Of a stretch of DNA of 64,000 bases, positions 41,158 to 49,035 are shown piece after piece. Below the pieces are notes generated by a model. That model was not told where the DNA came from and made no database searches. It was given only the letters and a program-made list of their open reading frames with translations. Numbering within the stretch: position 1 is the stretch's first letter; every line of letters starts with the position of its first letter. The stretch is from JALORV01 sp963769745 (lineage in GTDB: Bacteria > Pseudomonadota > Gammaproteobacteria > Burkholderiales > Burkholderiaceae_F), in the NCBI GenBank assembly GCA_963769745.1, contig CAVYNB010000017.1, positions 149,011 through 213,010 of the forward strand, in the 5' to 3' direction. The position numbers and the translations under genes are program-made.

Positions 41158-42384
41158 TCAGGGCGACGTTGCGGCGACCACCGGCCGCCGTTCGACGCGC
41201 GGCTCGCGGATCGGCAGGTTCACCAGCGCGGCGGCAAGTGCGAGCACGGCATCGGCGTACCACATCCACAGGTAGCTGCCCTGCGTGCTGACCGCGATCC
41301 CGCCGAGATAGGCGCCGAAGAAGCCTCCGATCTGGTGCGACAGCAGCGTCAGGCCGAAGAGCGTGGCGAGATAGCGGGTGCCGAAGAGCTTGGCCACGAC
41401 CCCGGCCGTCGGCGGCACGGTGGCCAGCCAGGTGAAGCCGAGCCCGGCCGCGAAGAGGTAGAAGGTGAGTGCAGTCTTGGGCGCGGCCAGGTACGCGACG
41501 ATGAGCAACGCGCGTGAGAAGTACATCCAGAACAGGATGTACTTGCTGCGAAAGCGGTTGACCCAGAAACCGGCGATAAGGCTGCCGGCAATGTTGGCCA
41601 GCCCGATGATCGCGAGCGACCAGCTGGCGACCGATGACGGCAGTCCGCACAGCCCGACTTCACCGGGCAGATGCGTGACCAGGAAGGCAATGTGGAAGCC
41701 GCAGGTAAAAAATCCCGCGTGCAGCAGCAGGTAGCTGCGGTCGCCCAGCGCACTTCGCACCGCGTGGCGCAGTCCGTGGTCGCCGGGAACGGCCGGTGCA
41801 TGTGCAGTCGTCGGCTGTCCACGCAACGCGCGCGCGAGCGGCAGCGTCGCGAGCGTGATGAATGCCAGCGTCCACATCGCACCCATCCAGCCCATCAGCG
41901 AGATCAGCTTCTGCAGCAACGGGGCGAAGATGAACTGCCCGAATGACCCTCCGGCGTTGATGACACCCGACGCAGTGCCGCGCGACTCGGCCGGGACACG
42001 CTTCGCCGCTGCGCCGATCAGTACCGAGAAACTGCCAGCGCCCGATCCCGCCGCTGCCAGCAGACCGAGCGTCAGGACCAGACCGAAGCCGCTCGACACC
42101 AGCGGCGTGAGCGCCGTGCCGATAGCGAGAACCACGATGCCGACGGCGAGGACCCGTCCCGGGCCGTATCGATCGGCAAAGGCGCCGGCAACCGGCTGCA
42201 CCGCACCCCAGACGAACTGTCCGATGCCCAGCGCCAGACTGATCGTCACGATGCCAAGACCGGTCGTCGTGTTGATGGGCGAGACGAACAGTCCCATCGA
42301 CTGCCGCGCGCCCATCGTCACCATCAGCAGGGCGGCGGCGATCAGCGTCACGCCCCACCAGGCGCGCTGTGGGTTCCCGGTCAT
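41158..42384 (-). CDS. MFS transporter
   Basis: 408-residue major facilitator with about 12 hydrophobic helices. The N-terminal half has ARQSMGLFVSPINTTTGLGI, ADRYGPGRVLAVGIVVLAIG (A-loop) and SRGTASGVINAGGSFGQFIF; the C-terminal half has GFWVNRFRSKYILFWMYFSR and ATLFGLTLLSHQIGGFFGAY. This resembles the oxalate/formate-antiporter-like and YbfB-like MFS groups. Its start overlaps the stop of the MarR-type gene by four bases, so the regulator and transporter form one operon. Confidence 0.9.
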   Translation of the reverse strand: MTGNPQRAWWGVTLIAAALLMVTMGARQSMGLFVSPINTTTGLGIVTISLALGIGQFVWGAVQPVAGAFADRYGPGRVLAVGIVVLAIGTALTPLVSSGFGLVLTLGLLAAAGSGAGSFSVLIGAAAKRVPAESRGTASGVINAGGSFGQFIFAPLLQKLISLMGWMGAMWTLAFITLATLPLARALRGQPTTAHAPAVPGDHGLRHAVRSALGDRSYLLLHAGFFTCGFHIAFLVTHLPGEVGLCGLPSSVASWSLAIIGLANIAGSLIAGFWVNRFRSKYILFWMYFSRALLIVAYLAAPKTALTFYLFAAGLGFTWLATVPPTAGVVAKLFGTRYLATLFGLTLLSHQIGGFFGAYLGGIAVSTQGSYLWMWYADAVLALAAALVNLPIREPRVERRPVVAATSP

Positions 42385-42878
42385 GAACGGTCCGCGGGTT
42401 CGATATCGACCTCCGCCAGCGCTCGTCCTGCGGCATCGGCCGCCTGCATCAGGGTGGCCTGCAGGCGTGTGCCGAGCAGTGCGTCGACCCGACTTTGCAC
42501 GTCCTGCCAGGCCGGGATGGCGGAACGCAGGCGCCTTTCGCCCTTTGCTGTCAGTTGCAGCGGTCGCGTCCGCGCATCGCCGCGCATGCTTTCGCCGCGA
42601 GCCTTGCGTCCGTCCACTCGCGCAACCAGTCCGGCACGCTCGAGGGGGCCGACGAGGCGTGACGTCGTGGTCCGGTCCATCTGCAGTCGCTGCGCGAGAT
42701 CTGCCACCGCCAGCGCGCCCTCGGCGCGAGCAATCGCGACGAGTGCCGCGTATTGCGTCACCGTCAAGCCGTGAGGGGCCAGCGCCGCGTCGTACATCCC
42801 GGTCAAACGCCGGGCCAGTCCGCGCACCTTCGAGCAGGTGCAGGATCCGCGGGCGGGCAGAGGCAGATTAGCGTGCAT
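42381..42878 (-). CDS. MarR-family transcriptional regulator
   Basis: About 165 residues. Winged-helix core: LAPHGLTVTQYAALVAIARA, LAVADLAQRLQMDRTTTSRL (recognition helix) and LVGPLERAGLVARVDGRKAR (wing). Cysteines in the N-terminal GSCTCSKVRG motif are common in one MarR subgroup and could be redox-active. ATG at 42878 is the likeliest start, but it lies inside a perfect 16-bp palindrome, so the regulator may repress its own transcription. It is coupled to the MFS gene and divergent from the VOC gene. Confidence 0.88.
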   Translation of the reverse strand: MHANLPLPARGSCTCSKVRGLARRLTGMYDAALAPHGLTVTQYAALVAIARAEGALAVADLAQRLQMDRTTTSRLVGPLERAGLVARVDGRKARGESMRGDARTRPLQLTAKGERRLRSAIPAWQDVQSRVDALLGTRLQATLMQAADAAGRALAEVDIEPADRS

Positions 42879-42886
42879 ATGCACGC
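42871..42886. promoter_or_regulatory. Perfect 16-bp palindrome, candidate MarR operator
   Basis: GCGTGCATATGCACGC is its own reverse complement. It overlaps the MarR-type start codon (ATG at 42878-42876) and lies 92 bp before the divergent VOC gene. MarR proteins bind palindromes of this size near their own promoters, so autoregulation is likely, though unproved. Confidence 0.6.
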
Positions 42887-42978
42887 ATACTGCCTGATCC
42901 GGTCGCACGTGTCCAGTCCGGTCGCGCCCGGGCGACCATTGCTGCGACAATGACGCACCTCGATGCAGGAGCGCTTTC

Positions 42979-43401
42979 ATGACTGCGATGCACCCCTTCC
43001 ACCTCGCCTTTCCCGTCACCTCGCTCGCCAAAGCGCGCGCCTTCTACGGCGACCTGCTGGGCTGCCCGGAAGGACGTTCGAGCGATGCATGGATCGACTT
43101 CAATCTGTACGGTCACCAGATCGTCGCGCATCTGGCGCCTGACGAAGCCGGCCATCGCCGCACCAGCGCCGTCGACGGCGACGACGTCCCGGTGCGCCAC
43201 TTCGGCGTCGTGTTGTCGATGGACGAATGGAACGCCCTGGCAGCACGCCTGCGCGACGAGGGAGTCAAGTTCATCATCGAGCCCCACGTGCGTTTCAAGG
43301 GCGAAGTGGGTGAACAGGCGACGATGTTCTTTCTCGACCCGTGCGGCAATGCGCTGGAGTTCAAGGCATTCGCCGATCCGGCGCGACTGTTCGCCAAGTG
43401 A
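42979..43401 (+). CDS. VOC-family (glyoxalase/bleomycin resistance-type) protein
   Basis: 140-residue vicinal-oxygen-chelate protein. Paired beta-alpha-beta modules are visible: FHLAFPVTSLAKARAFYGDL, RHFGVVLSMDEWNALAARLR and GEQATMFFLDPCGNALEFKA. Candidate metal ligands are His8 near the N-terminus, the histidine of RHFGVV, and Glu of NALEFK. A short divergent interval with a palindrome separates it from marR. Its last 82 bp are repeated downstream. Confidence 0.87.
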   Translation: MTAMHPFHLAFPVTSLAKARAFYGDLLGCPEGRSSDAWIDFNLYGHQIVAHLAPDEAGHRRTSAVDGDDVPVRHFGVVLSMDEWNALAARLRDEGVKFIIEPHVRFKGEVGEQATMFFLDPCGNALEFKAFADPARLFAK

Positions 43402-43461
43402 CAAGAACATCGGCGCCTATCCTGTGATGCGCAACGCGCCGGCGAGCCCAGCGAGCCCGGC

Positions 43462-43545
43462 GCGACGATGTTCTTTCTCGACCCGTGCGGCAATGCGCTG
43501 GAGTTCAAGGCATTCGCCGATCCGGCGCGGCTGTTCGCCAAGTAA
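43462..43545 (+). repeat. Duplicated 3' end of the VOC gene (82 bp)
   Basis: Bases 43462-43543 repeat 43318-43399 with one mismatch (A at 43386, G at 43530); the distance between copies is 144 bp. The copy encodes the last 27 codons of the VOC protein (TMFFLDPCGNALEFKAFADP and on), ending in TAA instead of TGA, but has no start region. It is a gene-fragment relic of a local tandem duplication. The rest of 43402-43617 shows no gene. Confidence 0.9.
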
Positions 43546-43617
43546 CGAGTTTGGCGATGCCGGCCGTCGACTTGCGTTCAGTCGACTGACGCCAGCCTTG
43601 CTCGACGTGCGTGACCG

Positions 43618-45006
43618 ATGAAGATCTTCATCTCGTACTCGTCGAAGTATCGCGACCTCGTCGAGCGGCTGCGCCTTGCACTCGTGGCGGAAGGCCACGA
43701 GCCATTCGTCGATCGCGCAGAACTCGAACCCGGCCAGCCGTTCGACGAGGAACTGCGCGAGGCGATCGACGATTGCGACCTGTTCGTGTACCTGGTCAGT
43801 CCCGAGTCGGTTGCAGCGGGCAGCTATGCGCTGGCCGAACTCGGCCTGGTGCAGACCCGCTGGCAACACCCGCGCGGCCGGGTGCTGCCGGTCAAGCTCG
43901 CACCGACGCCGCTGACGAGCGTGCCGCCGTATCTGAAGGCCGTGACGATGTTCGAGCCCCAGGGCGATCCAGTGCCCGGCATCGTCGCTGCCATCGCCCG
44001 ACTGGCTCCGGGCCGGCGTCGCCTCCTGTGGCTGGCAGCGGCCGCGGCCCTGCTTGTGGCTGTCCTCGCCGCGGGCTGGCTGTGGCGCGAGCAGCGCCTT
44101 GAAGAAGCCGCACTGCGCCAGTCGGTCGCTTCGGCGGCGGAACTTTGCACGAGCGGCGGCTATGCCGCCGGCTGGCAGCGCCTCGGCGAGATCGCCGGCC
44201 AGCACCCTGGTCTCGCCGATCTGCAGACCGCGCGCGAGGACTGCGCCATGCGCTGGCTGCGTGACATCCGCGTCCGCAGCGACACCGAGTCCTTCACGGC
44301 GATCGTCAACCGCCTGCAACCAACGCTGGTCACCGGACTGGCAACAGCGCAGGGCGGGCGCGCGGCCGACCTGCGCGCGCACATCGGCTGGGGCGACAAC
44401 CTGCGGGCGCGTGAAGGTGCGTCGGATGCCACCCCGGACGCCCACTTCCGCCGCGCACTCGAGGACGATCCCGACAATGTCTATGCCAACGCGATGCGCG
44501 CGCATTACTTTGCGGTGCGCCGTCGCGCAGACGAGGCGGTCGTGCACTTTCGCACGGCCGTTGCCGCCAATCGCGACCGCCCGTTCGTGCGGCGCATGCA
44601 ACTCGGTGCCTGGACCTGGAGCGGCGACTACGGGGCCCATCTCGTCCGCACCGTGAATGACATGCGCCTCAGCGGCGAAGCGCTGACGCCGGAACAGCGC
44701 AGCGGCCTGTGGAGTCCGATCTACTTTTCACAGCTGTTCAACGTGCAGGACGATGCCGGGTTCCTGGCGCTTCTATCCGCTGACGACCATCTCAGGACCT
44801 TCGACTGGCTGTTTCCGCAGCCGCGCCACGAGGGCGAAACGGCCGTGTGGCGTTACTGTCGCGCGGTACTGCAGGCCCACGCGGGTCAGCGCGAGGCGGC
44901 CATCACCGAACTGACTGCGCTGCGAAATGAACTTCAGGCGAACAAGCAGACCGGTCGAGTGCTCGACCAGACACAGCGGGCGCTCAAGCGGATGACAGCA
45001 AAGTAG
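43618..45006 (+). CDS. TIR-domain membrane protein with C-terminal TPR-like region
   Basis: 462 residues. Residues 1-about 125 are a TIR domain: MKIFISYSSKYRDLVERLRL opens it, EGHEPFVDRAELEPG follows, and SPESVAAGSYALAELGLV carries Glu74 at the position of the catalytic glutamate of NAD-cleaving TIR domains. One transmembrane helix follows (LLWLAAAAALLVAVLAAGWL, about 135-156). The rest is helical with TPR-like units (FRRALEDDPDNVYANAMRAH, YFAVRRRADEAVVHFRTAVA) and is predicted to be periplasmic. No partner gene of a known defence system is adjacent. It could be a signalling scaffold or an NADase. Confidence 0.82.
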   Translation: MKIFISYSSKYRDLVERLRLALVAEGHEPFVDRAELEPGQPFDEELREAIDDCDLFVYLVSPESVAAGSYALAELGLVQTRWQHPRGRVLPVKLAPTPLTSVPPYLKAVTMFEPQGDPVPGIVAAIARLAPGRRRLLWLAAAAALLVAVLAAGWLWREQRLEEAALRQSVASAAELCTSGGYAAGWQRLGEIAGQHPGLADLQTAREDCAMRWLRDIRVRSDTESFTAIVNRLQPTLVTGLATAQGGRAADLRAHIGWGDNLRAREGASDATPDAHFRRALEDDPDNVYANAMRAHYFAVRRRADEAVVHFRTAVAANRDRPFVRRMQLGAWTWSGDYGAHLVRTVNDMRLSGEALTPEQRSGLWSPIYFSQLFNVQDDAGFLALLSADDHLRTFDWLFPQPRHEGETAVWRYCRAVLQAHAGQREAAITELTALRNELQANKQTGRVLDQTQRALKRMTAK

Positions 45007-45034
45007 CCGCGATCTCAGTGGTAACCACTGCGGC
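45006..45034. terminator. Hairpin between convergent TIR and SDR genes
   Basis: GCCGC at 45006-45010 pairs with GCGGC at 45030-45034, and CAGTGG with CCACTG around a TAA loop. It begins at the last base of the TIR gene stop and sits before the convergent SDR gene. No U-run follows, so termination is possible rather than certain. Confidence 0.4.
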
Positions 45035-45059
45035 GGACCGGCTTCGCAATCTTGAAGAC

Positions 45060-45809
45060 TCAGCCGCGTCCGACAAATGGCATCTTGGTGGCCATCACGG
45101 TCATGAAGAGTACGTTGGCGTCGGGCGGCAGATTCGCCATGTGCAGGACCGCGTTGGCGACCACATCGACATCCATGACCGGCTCGGGCGCGGTCTGGCC
45201 ATTGGGCTGCAGCACGCCCTGCGGCATGCGTGCCGTCATCGGCGTGGCCGCGTTGCCGATATCGATCTGGCCGACCGCGATGTCGTAGTTGCGCCCGTCG
45301 AGCGATGCGGCCTTGGTCAGCCCGGTGACGCCGTGCTTGGTCGCGGTATACGGCGCCGAATTGGGGCGCGGCGCATGGGCCGATATCGAGCCGTTGTTGA
45401 TGATGCGGCCACCGCGCGGAGTCTGCGACTTCATCACCCGGAACGCCTGCTGCAGGCAGAGGAACACGCCGGTCAGATTGACGTCGACCACGCTCTGCCA
45501 CTGTGCCGGCGTCAGGTCCTCCAGCGGAATGGGTGGCGCGCCGCTGCCGGCATTGTTGAACAGCACGTCAAGGCGCCCGGCCTCGGCGACCACCCGGTCG
45601 AAGAGGGACCGCACTGCGGCGGCATCGCTGACATCGGTCGGCAGCACGAGCACGCGGTGATCTGATCCGGCCAGTGCGGCCGTTTCGTTCAGCGCTTCGA
45701 CCCGCCGCCCTGCCAGCGCCACCGTGTAGCCGGCCCGGGCGAACGCCAGGGCCACGGCCCGTCCCACGCCACTGCCCGCTCCCGTTACCAGTGCAACTTT
45801 CGCTCCCAT
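45060..45809 (-). CDS. Short-chain dehydrogenase/reductase (SDR)
   Basis: 249-residue classical SDR. The NAD(P)-binding motif TGAGSGVG is at residues 10-17, followed by NNAG in VLFNNAGSG, and the catalytic Ser-Tyr-Lys appear as NNGSISAHAPR and PYTATKHGV (YxxxK). ATG at 45809 (MGAKVALVTGAG). Substrate unknown. It converges with the TIR gene and is divergent from the GGDEF gene. Confidence 0.92.
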   Translation of the reverse strand: MGAKVALVTGAGSGVGRAVALAFARAGYTVALAGRRVEALNETAALAGSDHRVLVLPTDVSDAAAVRSLFDRVVAEAGRLDVLFNNAGSGAPPIPLEDLTPAQWQSVVDVNLTGVFLCLQQAFRVMKSQTPRGGRIINNGSISAHAPRPNSAPYTATKHGVTGLTKAASLDGRNYDIAVGQIDIGNAATPMTARMPQGVLQPNGQTAPEPVMDVDVVANAVLHMANLPPDANVLFMTVMATKMPFVGRG

Positions 45810-46080
45810 ACTTCATGGCTCCCTGATGGTGTCCGCGGGGACTTCAATACACGGTCCACGGGCAGGCGGCGACGATGGCAGTCGAGCTTACCCTCGGTTG
45901 CCGCTGCCGACGAAGGCTCGGCCAAAGCCGGTCCATGACCCGGACGGATCCCGGCCCTGCCGCGTCTGCCACGGGTGCGATCGTGCAAACAATGACGCAG
46001 ATGCGGGTGATGGCCGGCGGACGCGCCGGACATCGCCTTGGCACAATGAGCGGCCCCGCCCTTCTGTTTTGTCCTCCCAC

Positions 46081-47958
46081 GTGGGCTTCGTCTTCCGCCT
46101 TGCCTTTGTTCTTGCCATTGCCGTACTCCTGAGCGGACCGGCGCGGGCCGCGGACGATATTGCGGCGCTGCTCGATCGGGCGAGCGCCGAAACGCGGATC
46201 GACCCGGAATCCGGCCGGCGTCACGCCGAGGCAGCGATGAAGCTGCTCGCGCTGAAGCCGGATGTCGACCTCGAGATCCGCGCGCATGCGCTGCTGTGCG
46301 ACTACTACTCCGAACGGGATCGCGATGCGGCTCTCGCCCACATTGCCCAGGCACGCGCCTTGCTGCCACGCACACAGCGTCCCGGACTGCGTGCCCACGT
46401 CGCGAACTGCGAAGGGGAGCTGAACGAGTTTGCGAACGACACCGGACGGGCCGCGGCGCTGTACCAGGAAGCCGTCACGGCCGCCGAACAGCACGGCGAG
46501 CGCGAACTCCTGGCCGACGCCTTGTTCCTGCGCGGCTACCTGAGCGGCTTGCAGGGTGCCTTCGCCGCCGGCCTGGCCGACCTGCAGCGCGCGCACGGAC
46601 TCTATTCGGAGCTGAACCTCGCGCAGCAACTGCGCAACACCGTCAACGGCATCGCCAGCCTGTACAGCCGCGTCGGAGACCACCAGCAGGCGCGCGACTA
46701 CTACGAGACGTCGCTGCAGATCCAGATGAAGGCCGGCCTGACCCGTGACGAGGTCGTGACGCGCTACAACCTCGGGCGCGTGCTGGAAAAGCTCAAGGAC
46801 TGGAATGCGGCCGAGCAGGCCTTCAATGAAGTGCAGCGCCTGAGCCGCCAGATCGGCTACGCGCGCGGCGAAGCCTATGCACTGCGCGGATTGGCGCAGG
46901 TCCAGAATTCGCGCGGCAACCACTTCGACGCGCTCACGCTGCTCGACCGCGCGGCCGCGCAGCAGGGGGCCACGACCGACGAGATGCTGCGCGCTCAAAT
47001 CCTTCTGCAGCGCGGCACCGCATTGCGCGGACTGCAGCGGCCGCGCGAGAGCATCGAGGCGCTGCGGGAAGCGCTCGACGTTTTCGTCAAGGCCGATTCG
47101 GCCGGTGAAGTGGCGATGACACGGGCTGAACTCGCACGCGCGCTGGCCGGCCTCGGCGACTGGCAGGGCGCCTATGAGCAGCACGTGCAGTACCAGACGG
47201 CCAACGATGCGCTGCTGCAGCGGCAGCTCGACCAGCGCTACGCCAGCCTGACCTCAGCGAAAGACAAGGAAAACGCACTGCTGCAGCAGCAGAAGGACGC
47301 CACCGTGCACGCGCTGAACCAGGAACGGCGCGCCACCCGCCTGCAGGAGGCCGTGATCGTGCTGATCGTGGTGCTGGCCGCGGTACTCGCGACCCTGGCC
47401 TGGCGCGGCCGTCGTACCAGCCAGGCCATGCGCACACTCGCGATGACCGACGAACTGACGGGCGTGCCGAACCGGCGGCAGGTGCTGGCGCAGCTGGATC
47501 AGCTCCTGAGCGCCGGACACGGCTGCTCGGTGCTGATCGTCGACATCGATCACTTCAAGACGATCAACGACGAGCACGGGCATCTGGTCGGTGACGACAT
47601 CCTGCGCGCGGTATCGACGGCGTTGCGCGCGATTGCCAGCGGTCCGGTCAAGCTCGGCCGACTGGGTGGCGAGGAATTTCTCATCGCGAGCCCTGAGGCG
47701 AACGAGATTGCCGCCCGCCGGCTGGCAGAGCGCCTGCTCGCACAGGTCCGCACACTCGACCTGAGTCATCACCTGCCGGGACGTCGCATGACCGTCAGCA
47801 TCGGTCTGACCGTATCTGCGCCCGGCGACACCATCACGCAGCTGCTGCGCCGCGCCGACGAAGCGCTCTACGCCGCCAAGGCCAATGGCCGCGACTGCGT
47901 CGTTGCGCGCATGCCGAGCGTGACTCCGACACCGACACCGCGTATCACTGCCGCATAG
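46081..47958 (+). CDS. TPR-containing membrane diguanylate cyclase (GGDEF)
   Basis: 625 residues. A signal peptide (VGFVFRLAFVLAIAVLLSGP then ARAADD) is followed by a periplasmic TPR region of about 380 residues (LADALFLRGYLSGLQGAFAA, TVNGIASLYSRVGDHQQARD, ALRGLAQVQNSRGNHFDALT), a transmembrane helix (AVIVLIVVLAAVLATLAW), and a cytoplasmic GGDEF domain. The active site is RLGGEEF and DELTGVPNRR and DHFKTINDEHGH are present, so cyclic-di-GMP synthesis is likely; no RxxD inhibitory site is seen. GTG at 46081 is chosen because the in-frame ATG at 45826 would precede the signal with 85 unrelated residues. Confidence 0.87.
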   Translation: MGFVFRLAFVLAIAVLLSGPARAADDIAALLDRASAETRIDPESGRRHAEAAMKLLALKPDVDLEIRAHALLCDYYSERDRDAALAHIAQARALLPRTQRPGLRAHVANCEGELNEFANDTGRAAALYQEAVTAAEQHGERELLADALFLRGYLSGLQGAFAAGLADLQRAHGLYSELNLAQQLRNTVNGIASLYSRVGDHQQARDYYETSLQIQMKAGLTRDEVVTRYNLGRVLEKLKDWNAAEQAFNEVQRLSRQIGYARGEAYALRGLAQVQNSRGNHFDALTLLDRAAAQQGATTDEMLRAQILLQRGTALRGLQRPRESIEALREALDVFVKADSAGEVAMTRAELARALAGLGDWQGAYEQHVQYQTANDALLQRQLDQRYASLTSAKDKENALLQQQKDATVHALNQERRATRLQEAVIVLIVVLAAVLATLAWRGRRTSQAMRTLAMTDELTGVPNRRQVLAQLDQLLSAGHGCSVLIVDIDHFKTINDEHGHLVGDDILRAVSTALRAIASGPVKLGRLGGEEFLIASPEANEIAARRLAERLLAQVRTLDLSHHLPGRRMTVSIGLTVSAPGDTITQLLRRADEALYAAKANGRDCVVARMPSVTPTPTPRITAA

Positions 47959-47965
47959 GCCCTAA

Positions 47966-47995
47966 TCACGCCGGCGGCGCGAACTGGCGGCGTGA
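47966..47995. terminator. Hairpin between the convergent GGDEF and NTF2-like genes
   Basis: TCACGCCG (47966-47973) pairs perfectly with CGGCGTGA (47988-47995). It lies 8 bp after the cyclase stop and 6 bp before the end of the convergent gene, a typical position for a shared terminator, though no U-run is present. Confidence 0.5.
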
Positions 47996-48000
47996 ACTGA

Positions 48001-48894
48001 CTACTGCGTCGGGCGCGGGACGACAGGGCGAGATACGTGCACGATCAAGCGCCATTCGCCCGCACGCCGCTGCCAGACATTGAGATAAGCCAGTTCGCCT
48101 GTTTCGGCCGTTCGCGGCCGACTCCAGCGGCCCCGGCCATAGACATAACCGAAGTCTCCGGACTCGGCCACCGCGGCCGCCTCCGGCGTCCAGCCGTGTT
48201 CCCCGACTTCGGTGCCCAGGTCGGCGAGAATCTCTGCGCGTCCGACCACCGGCAGGCGCCCGCCACGGTGCAGCCGCGCATCATCGGCCAGCACGCGTGC
48301 GAAGGACTTCTGTAAATCGTCTCGCGCCGAAACGCCGATCTGCGCATCGAGCGCGCGCAGTTCGTCCAGCGCGGCACGACGTTGCGCCGGGTCGAGCGCG
48401 GGCGCTGACGCCGGTGTCTGCGCCGGAGCTGACCAGTCCGGGATACGCGCTGGTGGCGCCGGGTGGTCGATGCCGACATCGATGAGGACCAGATAACGGC
48501 CGTCGGACTGCCGCTGCCACACGGACGTGTAGTGCCCGAAGCCGGTGGGCGCGGCGTCTGCCGAGGGACGGTATTCCGCCGGCCCGGTCGTGTAGCCCAT
48601 GTCACCGGCTCCGGAGATCGCCGCCGCGGCGGGACGCCACTGGATGTTGACGCCCCAGTCGGCGCTCTCGCGCAGCCGCGGGAACGCCGGCGCCGCGAAG
48701 GGCGCAAAGAAAATCGCGTCCGGTGCAAAGTACTCGACGAAGGCCTGCCGCGCGTTGACGACCTGCGCACGTGCAGCGAATGCGCGCTCGCTCGCCACGA
48801 CGCGCTCGAGTTCCGCCGCGCGGTCAGTCGCCATCACGACGCAAGGTACCCCGGCCGCCAGCGCGACGGCGACGAATCGTCCGACCCATTGCAT
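48001..48894 (-). CDS. Exported protein with two NTF2/DUF4440-like domains
   Basis: 297 residues from ATG at 48894, with a GGGGGAG ribosome-binding site just upstream. A signal peptide (MQWVGRFVAVALAAGVPCVV) leads into two related segments: ERVVASERAFAARAQVVNAR...FFAPFAAPAFP...YTSVWQRQSDGRYLVLIDVG, and LQKSFARVLADDARLHRGGR...YVYGRGRWSR...LAYLNVWQRRAGEWRLIVHV. Each ends in the VWQR-W-x-hydrophobic pattern of nuclear-transport-factor-2-like domains. No catalytic assignment is possible. Confidence 0.75.
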   Translation of the reverse strand: MQWVGRFVAVALAAGVPCVVMATDRAAELERVVASERAFAARAQVVNARQAFVEYFAPDAIFFAPFAAPAFPRLRESADWGVNIQWRPAAAAISGAGDMGYTTGPAEYRPSADAAPTGFGHYTSVWQRQSDGRYLVLIDVGIDHPAPPARIPDWSAPAQTPASAPALDPAQRRAALDELRALDAQIGVSARDDLQKSFARVLADDARLHRGGRLPVVGRAEILADLGTEVGEHGWTPEAAAVAESGDFGYVYGRGRWSRPRTAETGELAYLNVWQRRAGEWRLIVHVSRPVVPRPTQ

Positions 48895-49035
48895 GCCCGT
48901 CTCCCCCACAGGAACGTGCACGCTAGCGAGGTTTCGGGTCGACGGTGACTCCATGCGACAGACGCTCGAAGCGACTGCGCGAATCCGGCCGATGCGCGAT
49001 CAAAGCGCGGCGCTTGCATCACCGATCAGTTCCGC

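Noticed and set aside
43318..45006. Known multi-gene TIR defence system such as Thoeris
   Set aside because: No ThsA-like, SIR2 or other effector gene is adjacent; the neighbours are VOC and SDR genes.
45826..46080. N-terminal extension of the GGDEF protein from ATG at 45826
   Set aside because: The 85 extra residues are not family-like and would bury the signal peptide that begins at GTG 46081.
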